A DNA stretch of 64,000 nucleotides from Burkholderia cepacia. Lineage in GTDB: Bacteria > Pseudomonadota > Gammaproteobacteria > Burkholderiales > Burkholderiaceae. Of the stretch, positions 32,404-42,823 are shown piece after piece (the stretch's first letter is position 1; each line of letters opens with the position of its first letter). The stretch is from assembly GCF_001039005.1 (NCBI RefSeq), contig NZ_LDWR01000041.1, positions 248,001-312,000 on the forward strand. Reading direction: 5' to 3'. A program made the translations under genes and the position numbers. The notes under the pieces were generated by a model. It was not told where the DNA came from, did no database searches, and was given only the letters and a program-made list of their open reading frames with translations.

Positions 32404-33468
32404 ATGCACGACCGACGCCTCCATTTTCTCGTTCCGTTCGCGCTGCCGTCGGCGGCCGATGCGGCCTCGTCCCTGCACACGCTGGACAGCCCCGCGCTCG
32501 AAAAGTTGCTCGCCCGCGCGAGTCTCGTCGAGCGCGTGGCCGGCGAGGACTTCCAGCGCACGCTGCCGCACGAGCGCTGGCTGGCCCGCCAGTTCGGCGC
32601 AACCCGGGGCAACGCCGCGGACGAAGCGCCGCTCGCGCCCTACATGCTGCTGGCCGACGGCGGCGCCCCCGGCACGCAAGCATGGGCGTGCGTCGAGCCC
32701 GTGCACGTCGAAATCGCGCACGATCACCTCGTGCTCGTCGATCCGGCCGCCCTCGCGCTCGACGACGGCGACGCCGCCGCACTGCTCGCGGTCGCGCGGC
32801 CGCTGATCGAGGAGCTCGGCGTGCGGCTCGAAGCGCCGAATCCGGCGCGCTGGTACCTGTCGAGCGAACAGCTCGCCCGGCTCGCCGGCGCCGCGCCGCT
32901 GCGCGCGAGCGGCCGCAACATCGAGATCTGGCTGCCGCACGAGGCCCACACGGGCGAGCGCTCGCGGATGTGGATGAAACTGCAGAACGAAGTGCAGATG
33001 GCGTGGTTCCTGCACCCGGTCAACGAAGCCCGCGAGGCGCGCGGCCTGCCGGCCGTCAATTCGATCTGGTTCCATGCACAGGGCACGCTGAAGCCGGTCG
33101 GCAAGCCGTTCGCGCGCGTGCTGTCCGAATCGCCCGCGGCACTCGGCCTCGCGCGCGCCGCGCAAGCCGAAGCCGGCCCTGCCCCGACCGCGTTCGGCGC
33201 GCTGCCCGCCGCCGCGGGCGCGACGCTCGTCGAACTGCCGGCGCTCACCACCCCGTTCATCGAGCAGGACTGGGCACGCTGGCACGACGGGCTCGCCGCG
33301 CTCGAGCGCGACTGGTTCGCGCCGGCCCTCGCCGCGCTGCAGAACGGCGCGCTGGCAAGCGTCGATTTCACGCTGTGCGGCGACACGAGTTCCGTGACGC
33401 TGCACGCGACGCGCGGCGACCTGCGCAAGTTCTGGCGCCGCCGCGCGCTCGCCTCCCTGTTCGAATAA
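32404..33468 (+). CDS. Uncharacterised COG4255-like protein upstream of recJ
   Basis: 354 residues without signal peptide or membrane spans. MHDRRLHFLVPFALPS opens the chain; later blocks are VHVEIAHDHLVLVDPAAL, NPARWYLSSEQLARL, WLPHEAHTGERSRMWMKLQNE (shown here in family-typical order) and VNSIWFHAQGTLKPVG. Such proteins are sometimes annotated as phosphoglycerate mutase because they share a region with archaeal-type iPGM neighbours, but I see no phosphomutase active site. ATG 32404 and ATG 32392 are both possible; neither has a good ribosome binding site. recJ starts 14 bases after its stop, so the two are probably one operon. Confidence 0.7.
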   Translation: MHDRRLHFLVPFALPSAADAASSLHTLDSPALEKLLARASLVERVAGEDFQRTLPHERWLARQFGATRGNAADEAPLAPYMLLADGGAPGTQAWACVEPVHVEIAHDHLVLVDPAALALDDGDAAALLAVARPLIEELGVRLEAPNPARWYLSSEQLARLAGAAPLRASGRNIEIWLPHEAHTGERSRMWMKLQNEVQMAWFLHPVNEAREARGLPAVNSIWFHAQGTLKPVGKPFARVLSESPAALGLARAAQAEAGPAPTAFGALPAAAGATLVELPALTTPFIEQDWARWHDGLAALERDWFAPALAALQNGALASVDFTLCGDTSSVTLHATRGDLRKFWRRRALASLFE

Positions 33469-33482
33469 CAAGCAGAGCCCGA

Positions 33483-35180
33483 ATGACCCGGATCGTTACC
33501 CGCCCCGTCGCGCCCGCCGACGCAGAAGTGCTCGCGCGTCACGGCCTGCATCCCGTGCTCGCGCGCCTTTACGCGTCGCGCGGCGTGCAGTCCCCGACCG
33601 ACATCGAGACCGCGCTCGCGCGCCTCGTTCCGCCCACCGAGCTGAAAGGCTGCGCCGACGCGGCGTCGCTGCTCGCCGACGCGATCGCCGACCAGCGACG
33701 CCTGCTGGTCGTCGCCGACTACGACTGCGACGGCGCGACCGCATGCGCGGTCGCGGTGCGCGGCCTGCGCATGTTCGGCGCGCAAATCGACTACCTGGTG
33801 CCGAACCGCTTCGAATACGGCTACGGCCTCACGCCCGAGATCGTCGAGCTCGCGGCCGCGCGCAAGCCCGATCTGCTGATCACCGTCGACAACGGGATCG
33901 CGAGCGTCGCGGGCGTCGAAGCCGCGAACGCGCGCGGCATCGACGTGCTCGTGACCGACCACCACCTGCCCGGCGACGCGCTGCCCGCCGCCCGTGCGAT
34001 CGTCAACCCGAACCAGCCCGGCTGCGCGTTCCCGAGCAAGCACATCGCCGGCGTCGGCGTGATGTTCTATGTGCTGCTCGCGCTGCGTGCCGAGCTGCGC
34101 CGCCGCGGCGCATTCGCGAGCAAGGAAGCCGAGCCGCGCCTCGACGGCCTGCTCGACCTCGTCGCGCTCGGCACCGTCGCCGACGTCGTACGGCTCGACG
34201 GCAACAATCGCGTGCTCGTCGCGCAGGGGCTGCAGCGCATCCGCAACGGCCGCATGCAGCCGGGCATCGCCGCGCTGTTCCGCGCCGCCGCGCGCGAAGC
34301 GCGCACCGCGTCGGGCTTCGACCTCGGCTTCGGCCTCGGCCCGCGGCTCAACGCCGCCGGGCGGCTTTCCGACATGTCGCTCGGCATCGAGTGCCTGATC
34401 ACCGACGACATCGGCCGCGCGTGGGATCTCGCGCAGCAGCTCGACGTGATGAACCGCGAGCGCCGCGAGATCGAGGCCGGCATGCAGCAGCAGGCGCTCG
34501 CCGATCTCGCCGACGTCGACCCGGCCGACGCGTGCACGATCACGTTGTTCAACCCTGAGTGGCACCAGGGGGTGATCGGCATCGTCGCCGGCCGGCTCAA
34601 GGAAAAATTCCACCGCCCGTCGTTCACGTTCGCGCACGCCGACGAGGAAGGCAAGCGCGTCAAGGGATCGGGCCGGTCGATCGCCGGCTTTCACCTGCGC
34701 GACGCGCTCGACCTCGTGTCGAAACGCGAACCGGACCTGATCGTCGCGTTCGGCGGCCATGCGATGGCGGCCGGCCTCACGCTCGACACCGAGAACGTGC
34801 CGCGCTTCGCGGCCGCGTTCGAAGCCGTCGCGCGCGAATGGCTGTCCGACGACGCGCTCGCCCGCGTGATCGAAACCGACGGCGAACTCGAGGACGCGTA
34901 TTTCACGCCGCAGTTCGTCGGGCTGCTCGACGAGGCCGTCTGGGGGCAAGGTTTTCCGGCCCCGCTTTTCTCGGGCGAATTCGACGTCGTGTCGCAGTCG
35001 CTCGTGAAGGACAAGCACCTGAAGCTGCAGCTTGCGCGCGGCCGCCAGCGCTTCAACGCGATCTGGTTCAACCACACCGAGCCGCTGCCGGCGAGCGCGC
35101 TGATCGCATACCGCCTCGTCGCCGACACGTGGAATGGCGTCACGCGCGTCCAGCTGATCGTCGAGCACGCGGCCGGCTGA
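33483..35180 (+). CDS. recJ: Single-stranded-DNA-specific exonuclease RecJ
   Basis: 565 residues, close to E. coli (577). DHH-superfamily motifs: D79-Y-D81-C-D83 (motif I), D136-N-G (motif II), V-T-D159-H160-H161 (motif III), then DLVALGTVADVVRL and the DHHA1 part with KGSGRSIAGFHLRDAL and AFGGHAMAAGLTL. It degrades single-stranded DNA 5' to 3' in recombination and mismatch repair. The ATG at 33483 follows a short gap from the COG4255-like gene. All metal ligands are intact. Confidence 0.97.
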   Translation: MTRIVTRPVAPADAEVLARHGLHPVLARLYASRGVQSPTDIETALARLVPPTELKGCADAASLLADAIADQRRLLVVADYDCDGATACAVAVRGLRMFGAQIDYLVPNRFEYGYGLTPEIVELAAARKPDLLITVDNGIASVAGVEAANARGIDVLVTDHHLPGDALPAARAIVNPNQPGCAFPSKHIAGVGVMFYVLLALRAELRRRGAFASKEAEPRLDGLLDLVALGTVADVVRLDGNNRVLVAQGLQRIRNGRMQPGIAALFRAAAREARTASGFDLGFGLGPRLNAAGRLSDMSLGIECLITDDIGRAWDLAQQLDVMNRERREIEAGMQQQALADLADVDPADACTITLFNPEWHQGVIGIVAGRLKEKFHRPSFTFAHADEEGKRVKGSGRSIAGFHLRDALDLVSKREPDLIVAFGGHAMAAGLTLDTENVPRFAAAFEAVAREWLSDDALARVIETDGELEDAYFTPQFVGLLDEAVWGQGFPAPLFSGEFDVVSQSLVKDKHLKLQLARGRQRFNAIWFNHTEPLPASALIAYRLVADTWNGVTRVQLIVEHAAG

Positions 35181-35332
35181 GCACGGGCCGCCCGGCCCGC
35201 AGTGCCCGCGAGCGCATGCCTGCCGCGCCGGACGGGGCCGCGGCGCGCATGCGCGCACCGTTCGCGTCACCGGGCAACCCTGCCGATCGGCTATAATTCC
35301 GCTTTTTTACGAAGCAAGAATAGCGAGCGATC

Positions 35333-36437
35333 ATGGAAGCGGAACGTCTCAACGCGATCGAAAGCTCCCTGCTCGACCTGCGCAACCGCGCAGGCGAGCT
35401 CCGGGGGTATCTTTGACTACGACGCCAAAGCAGCGCGTCTGATCGAAGTCAACAAGGAACTCGAAGACCCGAATGTCTGGAACGATTCGAAGAACGCCCA
35501 GGCACTCGGTCGCGAGAAGAAGCTGCTCGATGGCGTCGTCTCGACGCTGACGGTGCTCGATAGCGACCTGCGCGACGCGCTCGACCTGTTCGAGATGGCT
35601 CGCGAGGAAGGCGACGAAGATACCCTCGTCGCGTCGGAAGACGATGCCGCGAAGCTCGAAGCGCGCGTCGGCGACATCGAGTTCCGCCGGATGTTCTCGA
35701 ACCCGGCCGACCCGAACAACTGCTTCATCGACATTCAGGCCGGCGCCGGCGGCACCGAGGCGTGCGACTGGGCGTCGATGCTGCTGCGCCAGTACCTGCG
35801 CTACTGCGAACGCAAGGGCTTCAAGGCCGAGGTGCTCGAAGAGTCCGACGGCGACGTCGCCGGCATCAAGAACGCGACGGTCAAGGTCTCGGGCGAATAC
35901 GCGTACGGCTTCCTGCGCACCGAAACGGGCATTCACCGCCTCGTGCGCAAGTCGCCGTTCGATTCGTCGGGCGGCCGCCACACGTCGTTCTCGTCGGTGT
36001 TCGTGTATCCGGAAATCGACGACTCGATCGAAGTCGAGGTGAACCCGGCCGACCTGCGTATCGATACCTACCGTGCGTCGGGCGCGGGCGGCCAGCACAT
36101 CAACAAGACCGACTCGGCCGTGCGGATCACGCACATGCCGACCGGCATCGTCGTGCAGTGCCAGAACGACCGCTCGCAGCACCGCAACCGCGCCGAAGCG
36201 ATGGCGATGCTGAAGTCGCGCCTGTACGAAGCCGAAATGCGCAAGCGCCAGGCCGAGCAGGACAAGCTCGAGTCGAGCAAGACCGACGTGGGCTGGGGCC
36301 ACCAGATCCGCTCGTACGTGCTCGACCAGAGCCGCGTGAAGGACCTGCGCACGAACGTCGAAATGAGCAACACGCGTGCGGTGCTCGACGGCGATCTCGA
36401 CGACTTCATCAGCGCGAGCCTCAAACAGGGCGTGTAA
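35333..36437 (+). CDS. prfB: Peptide chain release factor RF2, with programmed +1 frameshift
   Basis: Translated as two pieces: codons 1-27 from ATG 35333 to 35413, then a +1 shift past an in-frame TGA (35414-35416), continuing from 35415 to the stop at 36437; 367 residues in total. RF2 terminates at UGA/UAA. The codon-recognition tripeptide S207-P-F209 and the catalytic G252-G-Q254 are present at the expected positions. The frameshift makes RF2 level control its own synthesis. A TATAAT at 35292-35297 lies 36 bases upstream of the ATG. lysS follows 72 bases later, the same prfB-lysS order as in E. coli. Confidence 0.98.
35401..35417 (+). promoter_or_regulatory. prfB autoregulatory frameshift site
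   Basis: An SD-like GGGGG (35403-35407), spacer TAT, slippery CTT (35411-35413), in-frame TGA then C (35414-35417). This is the conserved RF2 element: slow UGA decoding lets peptidyl-tRNA-Leu slip from CUU to UUU. Confidence 0.97.
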
Positions 36438-36442
36438 GCGCC

Positions 36443-36465
36443 GCGGCGCGGCCTGACCGCGCCGC
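36443..36465. other. GC-rich hairpin between prfB and lysS
   Basis: GCGGCGCGG (36443-36451) pairs with CCGCGCCGC (36457-36465) around loop CCTGA. It begins 5 bases after the prfB stop and has no T-run. It could be a weak terminator or RNA-stabilising element within the operon. Confidence 0.4.
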
Positions 36466-36509
36466 CCTTCCCGTTTGCGTTGCCGCACCCAATCCGAATT
36501 CCGACCATC

Positions 36510-38036
36510 ATGACCGAACCGACCCAAACGCAGCCCGCCGTCGCAGCGGACGAAAACCAGATCATCGCCGAGCGCCGCGAGAAGCTGCGCGCCTTGCGCG
36601 AGCAAGGCGTCGCCTACCCGAACGATTTCCGGCCGACGCATCACGCGGCCGATCTCCAGGTGAAATTCGCCGACTCGGACAAGGCCGCGCTCGAAGCGAA
36701 CCCGGTCGAGGTGTCGGTCGCCGGCCGCATGATGCTCAAGCGCGTGATGGGCAAGGCGAGCTTCGCGACGGTGCAGGACGGTTCGGGCCAGATCCAGTTC
36801 TTCGTGACGCCGAACGACGTCGGCGCGGAGACCTACGACGCATTCAAGAAGTGGGACCTCGGCGACATCGTCGCCGCGCGCGGCGTGCTGTTCCGCACCA
36901 ACAAGGGCGAGCTGTCGGTCCAGTGCAAGGAGCTGCGCCTGCTGTCGAAGGCGCTGCGTCCGCTGCCGGACAAGTTCCACGGCCTCTCCGACCAGGAAAT
37001 GCGCTACCGCCAGCGCTACGTCGACCTGATCGTCACGCCGGAAACGCGCGACACGTTCCGTGCACGCACCAAGACGATCGCGTCGATCCGCAAGTTCATG
37101 GATTCGGCCGACTTCATGGAAGTCGAGACGCCGATGCTGCACCCGATCCCGGGCGGCGCGACGGCAAAGCCGTTCGTCACGCATCACAACGCGCTCGACA
37201 TGCAGATGTTCCTGCGCATCGCGCCGGAGCTGTACCTGAAGCGCCTGATCGTCGGCGGCTTCGAGCGCGTGTTCGAGATCAACCGTAACTTCCGGAACGA
37301 AGGCGTGTCGCCGCGTCACAACCCGGAATTCACGATGATGGAGTTCTACGCCGCGTACACCGACTATCGCTGGCTGATGGACTTCACCGAGCAGCTGATC
37401 CGCCAGGCGGCGATCGATGCGCTCGGCACCGCGACGATCCAGTACCAGGGCCGCGAGCTCGACCTCGCGAGGCCATTCCACCGGCTGACGATCACGCAGG
37501 CGATCCAGAAGTACGCGCCGCAGTACACCGACGGCCAGCTGTCGGACGACGCGTTCGTGCGCACCGAACTGAAGCGCTTTGGCGTCGACGTGTCGCAGCC
37601 GGCGTTCCTGAACGCAGGCATCGGCGCGCTGCAGCTCGCGCTGTTCGAGGAAACGGCCGAAGCGCAACTCTGGGAGCCGACGTTCATCATCGACTATCCG
37701 GTCGAGGTGTCGCCGCTCGCACGCGCATCGGATACGGTGCCGGGCATCACCGAGCGTTTCGAACTGTTCATGACCGGCCGCGAGATCGCGAACGGCTTCT
37801 CCGAGCTGAACGACCCGGAAGACCAGGCCGCGCGCTTCAAGAAGCAGGTCGAGCAGAAGGATGCGGGCGACGAGGAAGCGATGTTCTTCGACGCCGACTA
37901 CATCCGCGCGCTCGAATACGGGATGCCTCCGACCGGCGGCTGCGGGATCGGCATCGACCGTCTCGTGATGCTGCTGACCGACAGCCCGACGATCCGCGAC
38001 GTGCTGCTGTTCCCCCATCTGCGCCGCGAAGACTGA
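36510..38036 (+). CDS. lysS: Lysine--tRNA ligase, class II
   Basis: 508 residues. An N-terminal OB-fold ([18 protein letters not shown]) for anticodon binding is followed by the class II catalytic core: motif 2 [20 protein letters not shown] and motif 3 [20 protein letters not shown] (shown within the family consensus). The start ATG 36510 gives [17 protein letters not shown]. It is co-directional with prfB. The GC-rich hairpin at 38054-38072 downstream probably marks the 3' end. Confidence 0.98.
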   Translation: MTEPTQTQPAVAADENQIIAERREKLRALREQGVAYPNDFRPTHHAADLQVKFADSDKAALEANPVEVSVAGRMMLKRVMGKASFATVQDGSGQIQFFVTPNDVGAETYDAFKKWDLGDIVAARGVLFRTNKGELSVQCKELRLLSKALRPLPDKFHGLSDQEMRYRQRYVDLIVTPETRDTFRARTKTIASIRKFMDSADFMEVETPMLHPIPGGATAKPFVTHHNALDMQMFLRIAPELYLKRLIVGGFERVFEINRNFRNEGVSPRHNPEFTMMEFYAAYTDYRWLMDFTEQLIRQAAIDALGTATIQYQGRELDLARPFHRLTITQAIQKYAPQYTDGQLSDDAFVRTELKRFGVDVSQPAFLNAGIGALQLALFEETAEAQLWEPTFIIDYPVEVSPLARASDTVPGITERFELFMTGREIANGFSELNDPEDQAARFKKQVEQKDAGDEEAMFFDADYIRALEYGMPPTGGCGIGIDRLVMLLTDSPTIRDVLLFPHLRRED

Positions 38037-38384
38037 TCGCCGCGCCCGCGTGTGCGCCGCGCCCCGCGGCGCGCACGCATCAGCTTTGTAACGACGCGTA
38101 AATCCCGCCAGCCGGCGTCCACCGGCTTTCGATCTTCCCCCGTTTTATTCCCTTGTCGCGACGGCCTGCCCCGGGTTTTCCCGGTCACGACCGCCGGCGC
38201 CCCGCTGCAATTCGTTACACCTTGATACGGTGCGCCCCGCGCCGGTATACGACACTCCGTTTGCGTCACCACGCATGACCACGGGACCAGAACCAGGCGC
38301 AGGAACGCCGAGTCTGCTCGCTCCCGAAGCGTGGGATCCGGCCCGGCGCCGACGTGCCGATCCGGATCGACATCGGAGAAAAAA
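38037..38384. other. 348-base intergenic region after lysS
   Basis: No gene seen. It holds a hairpin at 38054-38072 (GCGCCGCG / CGCGGCGC, loop CCC) close to the lysS stop, without a T-run. The AGGCGCAGGAACG-like stretches and a CGGAGAAAAAA ribosome binding site lead into the next gene. No clear -35/-10 pair could be assigned. Confidence 0.4.
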
Positions 38385-39110
38385 ATGGACAACCAGAATC
38401 AGACCACGCCGCAAAAGCAACGCCTCCACCCGCTCATCGCCACCGCCGCCGGTGCCGTCATCGTCGCCAGCCTCGCGGCGACGGCAGCAATCACGGGCGT
38501 CTTCCCGAAGGCCAGCAGCAGCAACGAACAGAACGGCCAGACCCAGGCTGCGCTGATCGCGTCGCAGCCGGCCGTCGATACGGCCGCAGCGGCAAGCGCC
38601 GCGCTGGCCGCACAAGCCCAGCAGCAGGCAGCCGAACAGGCCGCCGCGCAGCAGAAGGCGATCGCGCAGGCCGAACCGAAGCCCGCGCCGCGTCCGGCGG
38701 CGACGCACCGCCGTCACACGACGGCACCGCAGCCGCCGCAATACGCGCAGCAACCGTCGGCGCCTGCCCAGACCTACTGCCAGAGCTGCGGCACGGTCGT
38801 CGCGATCACGCAGACGCGCACGCCGGGCCAGGGCTCGGGGATCGGCGCCGTGGGCGGCGCAGCGGCCGGCGGCCTGCTCGGCAACCAGTTCGGCCACGGT
38901 AACGGCCGCACCGCGATGACGATCATCGGCGCGCTGGGCGGCGGTCTCGCCGGCAACCAGGTCGAGAAGCAGGTGCGCGCGGAAACCGACTATCAGGTGC
39001 AAGTGCAGATGGAAAGCGGCGCGACGCGCACGTTCACGTACCACGACGCACCGCCGTTCGGCCAGGGCCAGCGCGTGCGGGTCGAGAACGGCACGCTGGT
39101 CGGCGCGTAA
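38385..39110 (+). CDS. Glycine-zipper 2TM-domain envelope protein
   Basis: 241 residues. A single N-terminal span (about 18-38, LIATAAGAVIVASLAATAAI) without lipobox, an Ala/Gln-rich helical linker (about 50-95), a Pro/His segment, two Cys in YCQSCGTV, then the glycine zipper GIGAVGGAAAGGLLGNQ...IIGALGGGLAGNQ and the closing YQVQVQMESGATRTFTY block. This is the SlyB/17-kDa-antigen type of fold, usually envelope-associated; here it appears membrane-anchored by its N-terminus. Ribosome binding site GGAG precedes ATG 38385. It is followed by a strong terminator. Specific role unknown. Confidence 0.85.
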   Translation: MDNQNQTTPQKQRLHPLIATAAGAVIVASLAATAAITGVFPKASSSNEQNGQTQAALIASQPAVDTAAAASAALAAQAQQQAAEQAAAQQKAIAQAEPKPAPRPAATHRRHTTAPQPPQYAQQPSAPAQTYCQSCGTVVAITQTRTPGQGSGIGAVGGAAAGGLLGNQFGHGNGRTAMTIIGALGGGLAGNQVEKQVRAETDYQVQVQMESGATRTFTYHDAPPFGQGQRVRVENGTLVGA

Positions 39111-39160
39111 GCGTCCCCTGCCCGCGCGTCGTGCGCGGGCGGCGCGACCTGAAAACAAAA

Positions 39161-39192
39161 ACGGCTCGTGAGCAATCACGAGCCGTTTTTTT
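39161..39192. terminator. Intrinsic terminator, bidirectional
   Basis: ACGGCTCGTG (39161-39170), loop AGCAAT, CACGAGCCGT (39177-39186), followed by T-run to 39192, with A-run before it. It ends the glycine-zipper gene on the plus strand and the isc operon (after iscX) on the minus strand. Confidence 0.9.
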
Positions 39193-39230
39193 ATCGCAGG
39201 CCAGGTGCGCCATTGCGGCGCACGCCGTAC

Positions 39231-39440
39231 TCAGTCTTCGTCGTCGAAGTCCGATTCGTCGATCCAGTGCGCCTGGATCGCTTCGAGGATCTTCTCGCCG
39301 GAGTGCTTCGGATCGTCGTCGAAGCCGTCGAGTTCGAGCACCCATTGGCGCAGGTCGACGAAGTTGATCCGCTGCGGGTCGATGTCCGGGTGCTTGTCCG
39401 CCAGCGCAATCGCTATTTCACGCGAATCGGTCCATTTCAT
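39231..39440 (-). CDS. iscX: Fe-S cluster assembly protein IscX
   Basis: 69 residues, close to E. coli IscX (66). MKWTDSREIAIALADKHPD, the FVDLRQWVLEL block and the acidic end DESDFDDED are typical. IscX is a small acidic protein that binds IscS and iron and modulates cluster assembly. It is the last gene of the isc operon, 19 bases after fdx, with an intrinsic terminator beyond it. Confidence 0.95.
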   Translation of the reverse strand: MKWTDSREIAIALADKHPDIDPQRINFVDLRQWVLELDGFDDDPKHSGEKILEAIQAHWIDESDFDDED

Positions 39441-39459
39441 CGCCTGCCTCCGGTTCCTG

Positions 39460-39801
39460 TCAGTGGTTTTCCTTCGCGTGGTTGATCGAGTACTTCGGAA
39501 TCTCGACCACCAGGTCCGAATCTTCCTTCACGATCGCCTGGCACGACAGGCGCGACGTCGGCTCGAGGCCCCACGCCTTGTCCAGCAGATCGTCCTCGTC
39601 CTCCTCGGACGGCGTCAGATCGTTGAAGCCTTCGCGGATCACCACGTGGCACGTCGTGCACGCGCACGACTTCTCGCATGCATGCTCGATCTCGATCCCA
39701 TGGTCGAGCAGGTTGTCGCAGATACTCTTGCCGGGCGTCGCGTCGATCACTGCGCCGTCCGGGCACAGTTCGACGTGAGGCAGCACCACCAGTTGAGGCA
39801 T
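39460..39801 (-). CDS. fdx: Adrenodoxin-type [2Fe-2S] ferredoxin (Fdx) of the ISC system
   Basis: 113 residues. Cluster ligands C42, C48, C51 and C87 (C-x5-C-x2-C-x35-C) match E. coli Fdx exactly. It supplies electrons for cluster formation on IscU. ATG 39801 is the family start (MPQLVVLPH); 88 bases separate it from hscA. Confidence 0.96.
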   Translation of the reverse strand: MPQLVVLPHVELCPDGAVIDATPGKSICDNLLDHGIEIEHACEKSCACTTCHVVIREGFNDLTPSEEDEDDLLDKAWGLEPTSRLSCQAIVKEDSDLVVEIPKYSINHAKENH

Positions 39802-39889
39802 GTCCGTTCCGTCAGTCAAGGTGCGGCGGCGGGCGCCGCACGGTTCATTATCGCGCGGGCCGTCGCCGGCCGATGCGCAGTGAGTGGGT

Positions 39890-41758
39890 TCAGATTTCGT
39901 CGAGACGGCGACCCGACAGCGCGCGCTTGATGCTCTTGTCCATCCGGCGCGCCGCGAATTCGTCGGTGCCGTCGGCGAGCGTCTTGGTCGCGGCTTCGAT
40001 CGCATTCGTATCGTCGCCTTGCGCGACCGCGCGCAGCGCCGCGGCGAGCGCGTCGACCTGCGTGCGCTCGTCCGCATCGAGCAATTCGCCGTCGGCCGCC
40101 AGCGCGGCCTGCGTCGCCTCGAGCATCCGCTGGGCCTCGACCTGCGCTTCGCGCAGCGCGCGCGCGCGCATGTCGATTTCGGCGGTCTTGAAGCTGTCCT
40201 CGAGCATCTTCGCGATGTCGTCATCGGCGAGGCCGTACGACGGCTTCACGACGACCGACGCCTCGACGCCCGACAGTTGTTCGCGTGCGAACACCGACAG
40301 CAGGCCGTCGGCGTCGACCTGATAGGTCACGCGAATCCGCGCGGCGCCGGCCGTCATCGGCGGAATGCCGCGCAGCTCGAAGCGCGCGAGCGACCGGCAG
40401 TCGGCGACGAGCTCGCGCTCGCCCTGCACGACGTGGATCGCCATCGCGGTCTGGCCGTCCTTGAAGGTCGTGAATTCCTGCGCGCGCGCGACCGGAATCG
40501 TCGAGTTGCGCGGAATGATCTTCTCGACGAGGCCGCCCATCGTCTCGACACCGAGCGACAGCGGAATCACGTCGAGCAGCAGCCAGTCGTCGCCGGTGCC
40601 GCGGTTGCCCGCGAGCAGGTCGGCTTGGATCGCCGCGCCGAGCGCGACGACCTGGTCCGGATCGAGGTTCACGAGCGGCGGCTGGCCGAAGTATTTCGCG
40701 ACCGCGTCGCGGATCACCGGCATGCGCGTCGCGCCGCCGACGAGCACGACACCCTTGATGTCGGCCGGCGTCACCTGCGCGTCGCGCAGCGCCTTGCGGG
40801 TCGGCGTGAGCGTGCGTTGCACGAGCGGCTCGACGAGCGATGCGAACGTGTCGTGCGAGATCGTCTGCACGAGGTGCGCGCCACTCGACAGCGTCACGTC
40901 GAGCGATGCCTGCGGCGCGGACGACAGCGCTTCCTTCAGCACGCGCACGCGATCGAGCAGCAGACGCACGTCCTCGGGCGCCAGCGTCTTCGCATCGATG
41001 CCGGCCTGCGCAAGCACCTGACCGAACAGCGCGTGATCGAAGTCGTCGCCGCCGAGCGCGGAATCGCCGCCTGCAGCCAGCACTTCGAACACGCCCTTCG
41101 TCAGCTTCAGGATCGACAGGTCGAACGTGCCGCCGCCGAGGTCGTACACCGCGTAGAGGCCTTCGGCCGCGTTGTCGAGGCCGTAGGCAATCGCCGCGGC
41201 GGTCGGTTCGTTCAGCAGGCGCAGCACGTTGAGGCCCGCGAGGCGCGCGGCATCCTTGGTCGCCTGGCGCTGCGCTTCGTCGAAATACGCGGGCACCGTG
41301 ATCACCGCGCCGACCAGATCGTCGCCGAGCGAATCCTCGGCGCGATAGCGCAGCGTCGCGAGAATCTCGGCCGACACTTCGACCGGGCTCTTCACGCCGT
41401 CGATGGTGCGGATCTGCACCATGCCCGGCGCATCGACGAATTCGTACGGCGCGTTCGCCGCGCCCTCTACCTCGGCCTTGCCGCGGCCCATGAAGCGCTT
41501 GACCGACACGATCGTGTTGCGCGGATCGGTCGCGGCCTGCTCTTTCGCTTCGTGGCCGATGCGGCGGCCGCCCTTCTCGAGATAACGGACCACCGACGGC
41601 AGCAGCACACGGCCCGCTTCGTCCGGCAGAACTTCGGCCACGCTGTTGCGCACGGCCGCGACGAGCGAGTTGGTCGTGCCGAGATCGATCCCGACGGCGA
41701 GTCGCCGCTGATGCGGTGCCGGCGCCATGCCCGGTTCGGAAATTTGCAGTAAAGCCAT
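39890..41758 (-). CDS. hscA: Fe-S assembly Hsp70-type chaperone HscA
   Basis: 622 residues. The Hsp70 ATPase has [32 protein letters not shown], the [12 protein letters not shown] block and [12 protein letters not shown]; the substrate-binding domain begins after [16 protein letters not shown]. HscA with HscB releases clusters from IscU by binding its LPPVK motif. Start at ATG 41758 ([11 protein letters not shown]) rather than an upstream ATG in the hscB-hscA gap. Order hscB-hscA-fdx is standard. Confidence 0.97.
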   Translation of the reverse strand: MALLQISEPGMAPAPHQRRLAVGIDLGTTNSLVAAVRNSVAEVLPDEAGRVLLPSVVRYLEKGGRRIGHEAKEQAATDPRNTIVSVKRFMGRGKAEVEGAANAPYEFVDAPGMVQIRTIDGVKSPVEVSAEILATLRYRAEDSLGDDLVGAVITVPAYFDEAQRQATKDAARLAGLNVLRLLNEPTAAAIAYGLDNAAEGLYAVYDLGGGTFDLSILKLTKGVFEVLAAGGDSALGGDDFDHALFGQVLAQAGIDAKTLAPEDVRLLLDRVRVLKEALSSAPQASLDVTLSSGAHLVQTISHDTFASLVEPLVQRTLTPTRKALRDAQVTPADIKGVVLVGGATRMPVIRDAVAKYFGQPPLVNLDPDQVVALGAAIQADLLAGNRGTGDDWLLLDVIPLSLGVETMGGLVEKIIPRNSTIPVARAQEFTTFKDGQTAMAIHVVQGERELVADCRSLARFELRGIPPMTAGAARIRVTYQVDADGLLSVFAREQLSGVEASVVVKPSYGLADDDIAKMLEDSFKTAEIDMRARALREAQVEAQRMLEATQAALAADGELLDADERTQVDALAAALRAVAQGDDTNAIEAATKTLADGTDEFAARRMDKSIKRALSGRRLDEI

Positions 41759-41812
41759 CTTGGTTCGTTCGGGCGCTCGGCCCGTTTGCTGCGCGTGCCG
41801 CAAGGCACGCGG

Positions 41813-42340
41813 TTAAGTTTCGAGGCGCTCGATCTGCGCGCCCACTTCCGACGCGACCCGTTCGATGAACATCAGCTGGCGCACGGCCTCTGCAGCCGCC
41901 TGATCGGCGCCGCTGTCGAGCAGCGTGCCGAGGCGTTCGACGCGCACGCGCTTCTCGTCGCGCAGCTCGGCGAGCAGCGCATCGAGCGCGTCGACATTAC
42001 GGGCGGCCGCGGCATCCTCGATGCTTTCGCGCCACTCCATCTGCTGCATCAGGAACGCGGGCTCCATCGCGGTGTTGTTTTCCGCGCCGATGTCGACGCC
42101 GCGCAGCGACAGCAGATAGGACGCGCGCTTCAAGGGATCGCGCAACGTGCGATAGCCCTCGTTCGCGCGGGTGGCCCATTGCATCGCGATGCGCTTCTGC
42201 GCGTCGCCGGCCGCCGCGAAGCGGTCGGGATGCACCTGCGTCTGCACCGTCCGATAGGCGGCGTCGAGCACCGCTTCGTCGAGCGCGAATTGCGCCGGCA
42301 GGTGAAACAGGTCGAAGTGGCTGTCTTTCAGCGAGACCAT
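41813..42340 (-). CDS. hscB: Fe-S assembly J-domain co-chaperone HscB
   Basis: 175 residues. The N-terminal J-domain has H37-P38-D39 in [14 protein letters not shown]; the C-terminal three-helix domain for IscU contains [13 protein letters not shown]. It delivers IscU to HscA and stimulates its ATPase. The start ATG 42340 gives [15 protein letters not shown], the usual N-terminus; the frame is open for 26 more codons upstream but these are unrelated to the family. Confidence 0.96.
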   Translation of the reverse strand: MVSLKDSHFDLFHLPAQFALDEAVLDAAYRTVQTQVHPDRFAAAGDAQKRIAMQWATRANEGYRTLRDPLKRASYLLSLRGVDIGAENNTAMEPAFLMQQMEWRESIEDAAAARNVDALDALLAELRDEKRVRVERLGTLLDSGADQAAAEAVRQLMFIERVASEVGAQIERLET

Positions 42341-42434
42341 CGTCGCGTTCAATTCCGGTTCGTCGCGCGGCAAACGCCGCACATTAAAAAGGCGGCCCGT
42401 GCCGCCTCTTGCCCGCATCGCGCGGAGATCCGCG

Positions 42435-42758
42435 TCACACGCGGAACGATTCGCCGCAGCCGCACTCGTCCTTCACGTTCGGGTTGTTGAACTTGAACCC
42501 TTCGTTCAGGCCTTCGCGGGCGAAGTCGAGCTCGGTGCCGTCGATGTACGCGAGGCTCTTCGGATCGACGATGACTTTCACGCCATGGCTCTCGAACACC
42601 TGATCCTCGGGAGCCAGCTCGTCGACATACTCGAGCTTGTACGCGAGCCCCGAGCACCCGGTCGTGCGAACGCCAAGCCGCAGGCCCACACCCTTGCCGC
42701 GACGGACGAGGTATTTCTGGACGTGCTGTGCTGCTTTTTCGGTCAGTGTAATTGCCAT
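42435..42758 (-). CDS. iscA: Iron-sulfur cluster assembly protein IscA
   Basis: 107 residues. The A-type carrier cysteines C35, C99 and C101 (TGCSG and CGCGESF) are present. It transfers [4Fe-4S] clusters or iron to target proteins. It lies between iscU (65 bases upstream) and hscB (94 bases downstream). Confidence 0.97.
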   Translation of the reverse strand: MAITLTEKAAQHVQKYLVRRGKGVGLRLGVRTTGCSGLAYKLEYVDELAPEDQVFESHGVKVIVDPKSLAYIDGTELDFAREGLNEGFKFNNPNVKDECGCGESFRV

Positions 42759-42823
42759 GATGTCCTTGCCGCGGCGCGCCACCGGGGTTCGCCGCGTTTC
42801 CTTCTGAAGCCGCTCGATGCCGC

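Noticed and set aside
32404-33468. Annotation as phosphoglycerate mutase
   Set aside because: No metal-binding or phosphoserine motif of either iPGM or dPGM is visible.
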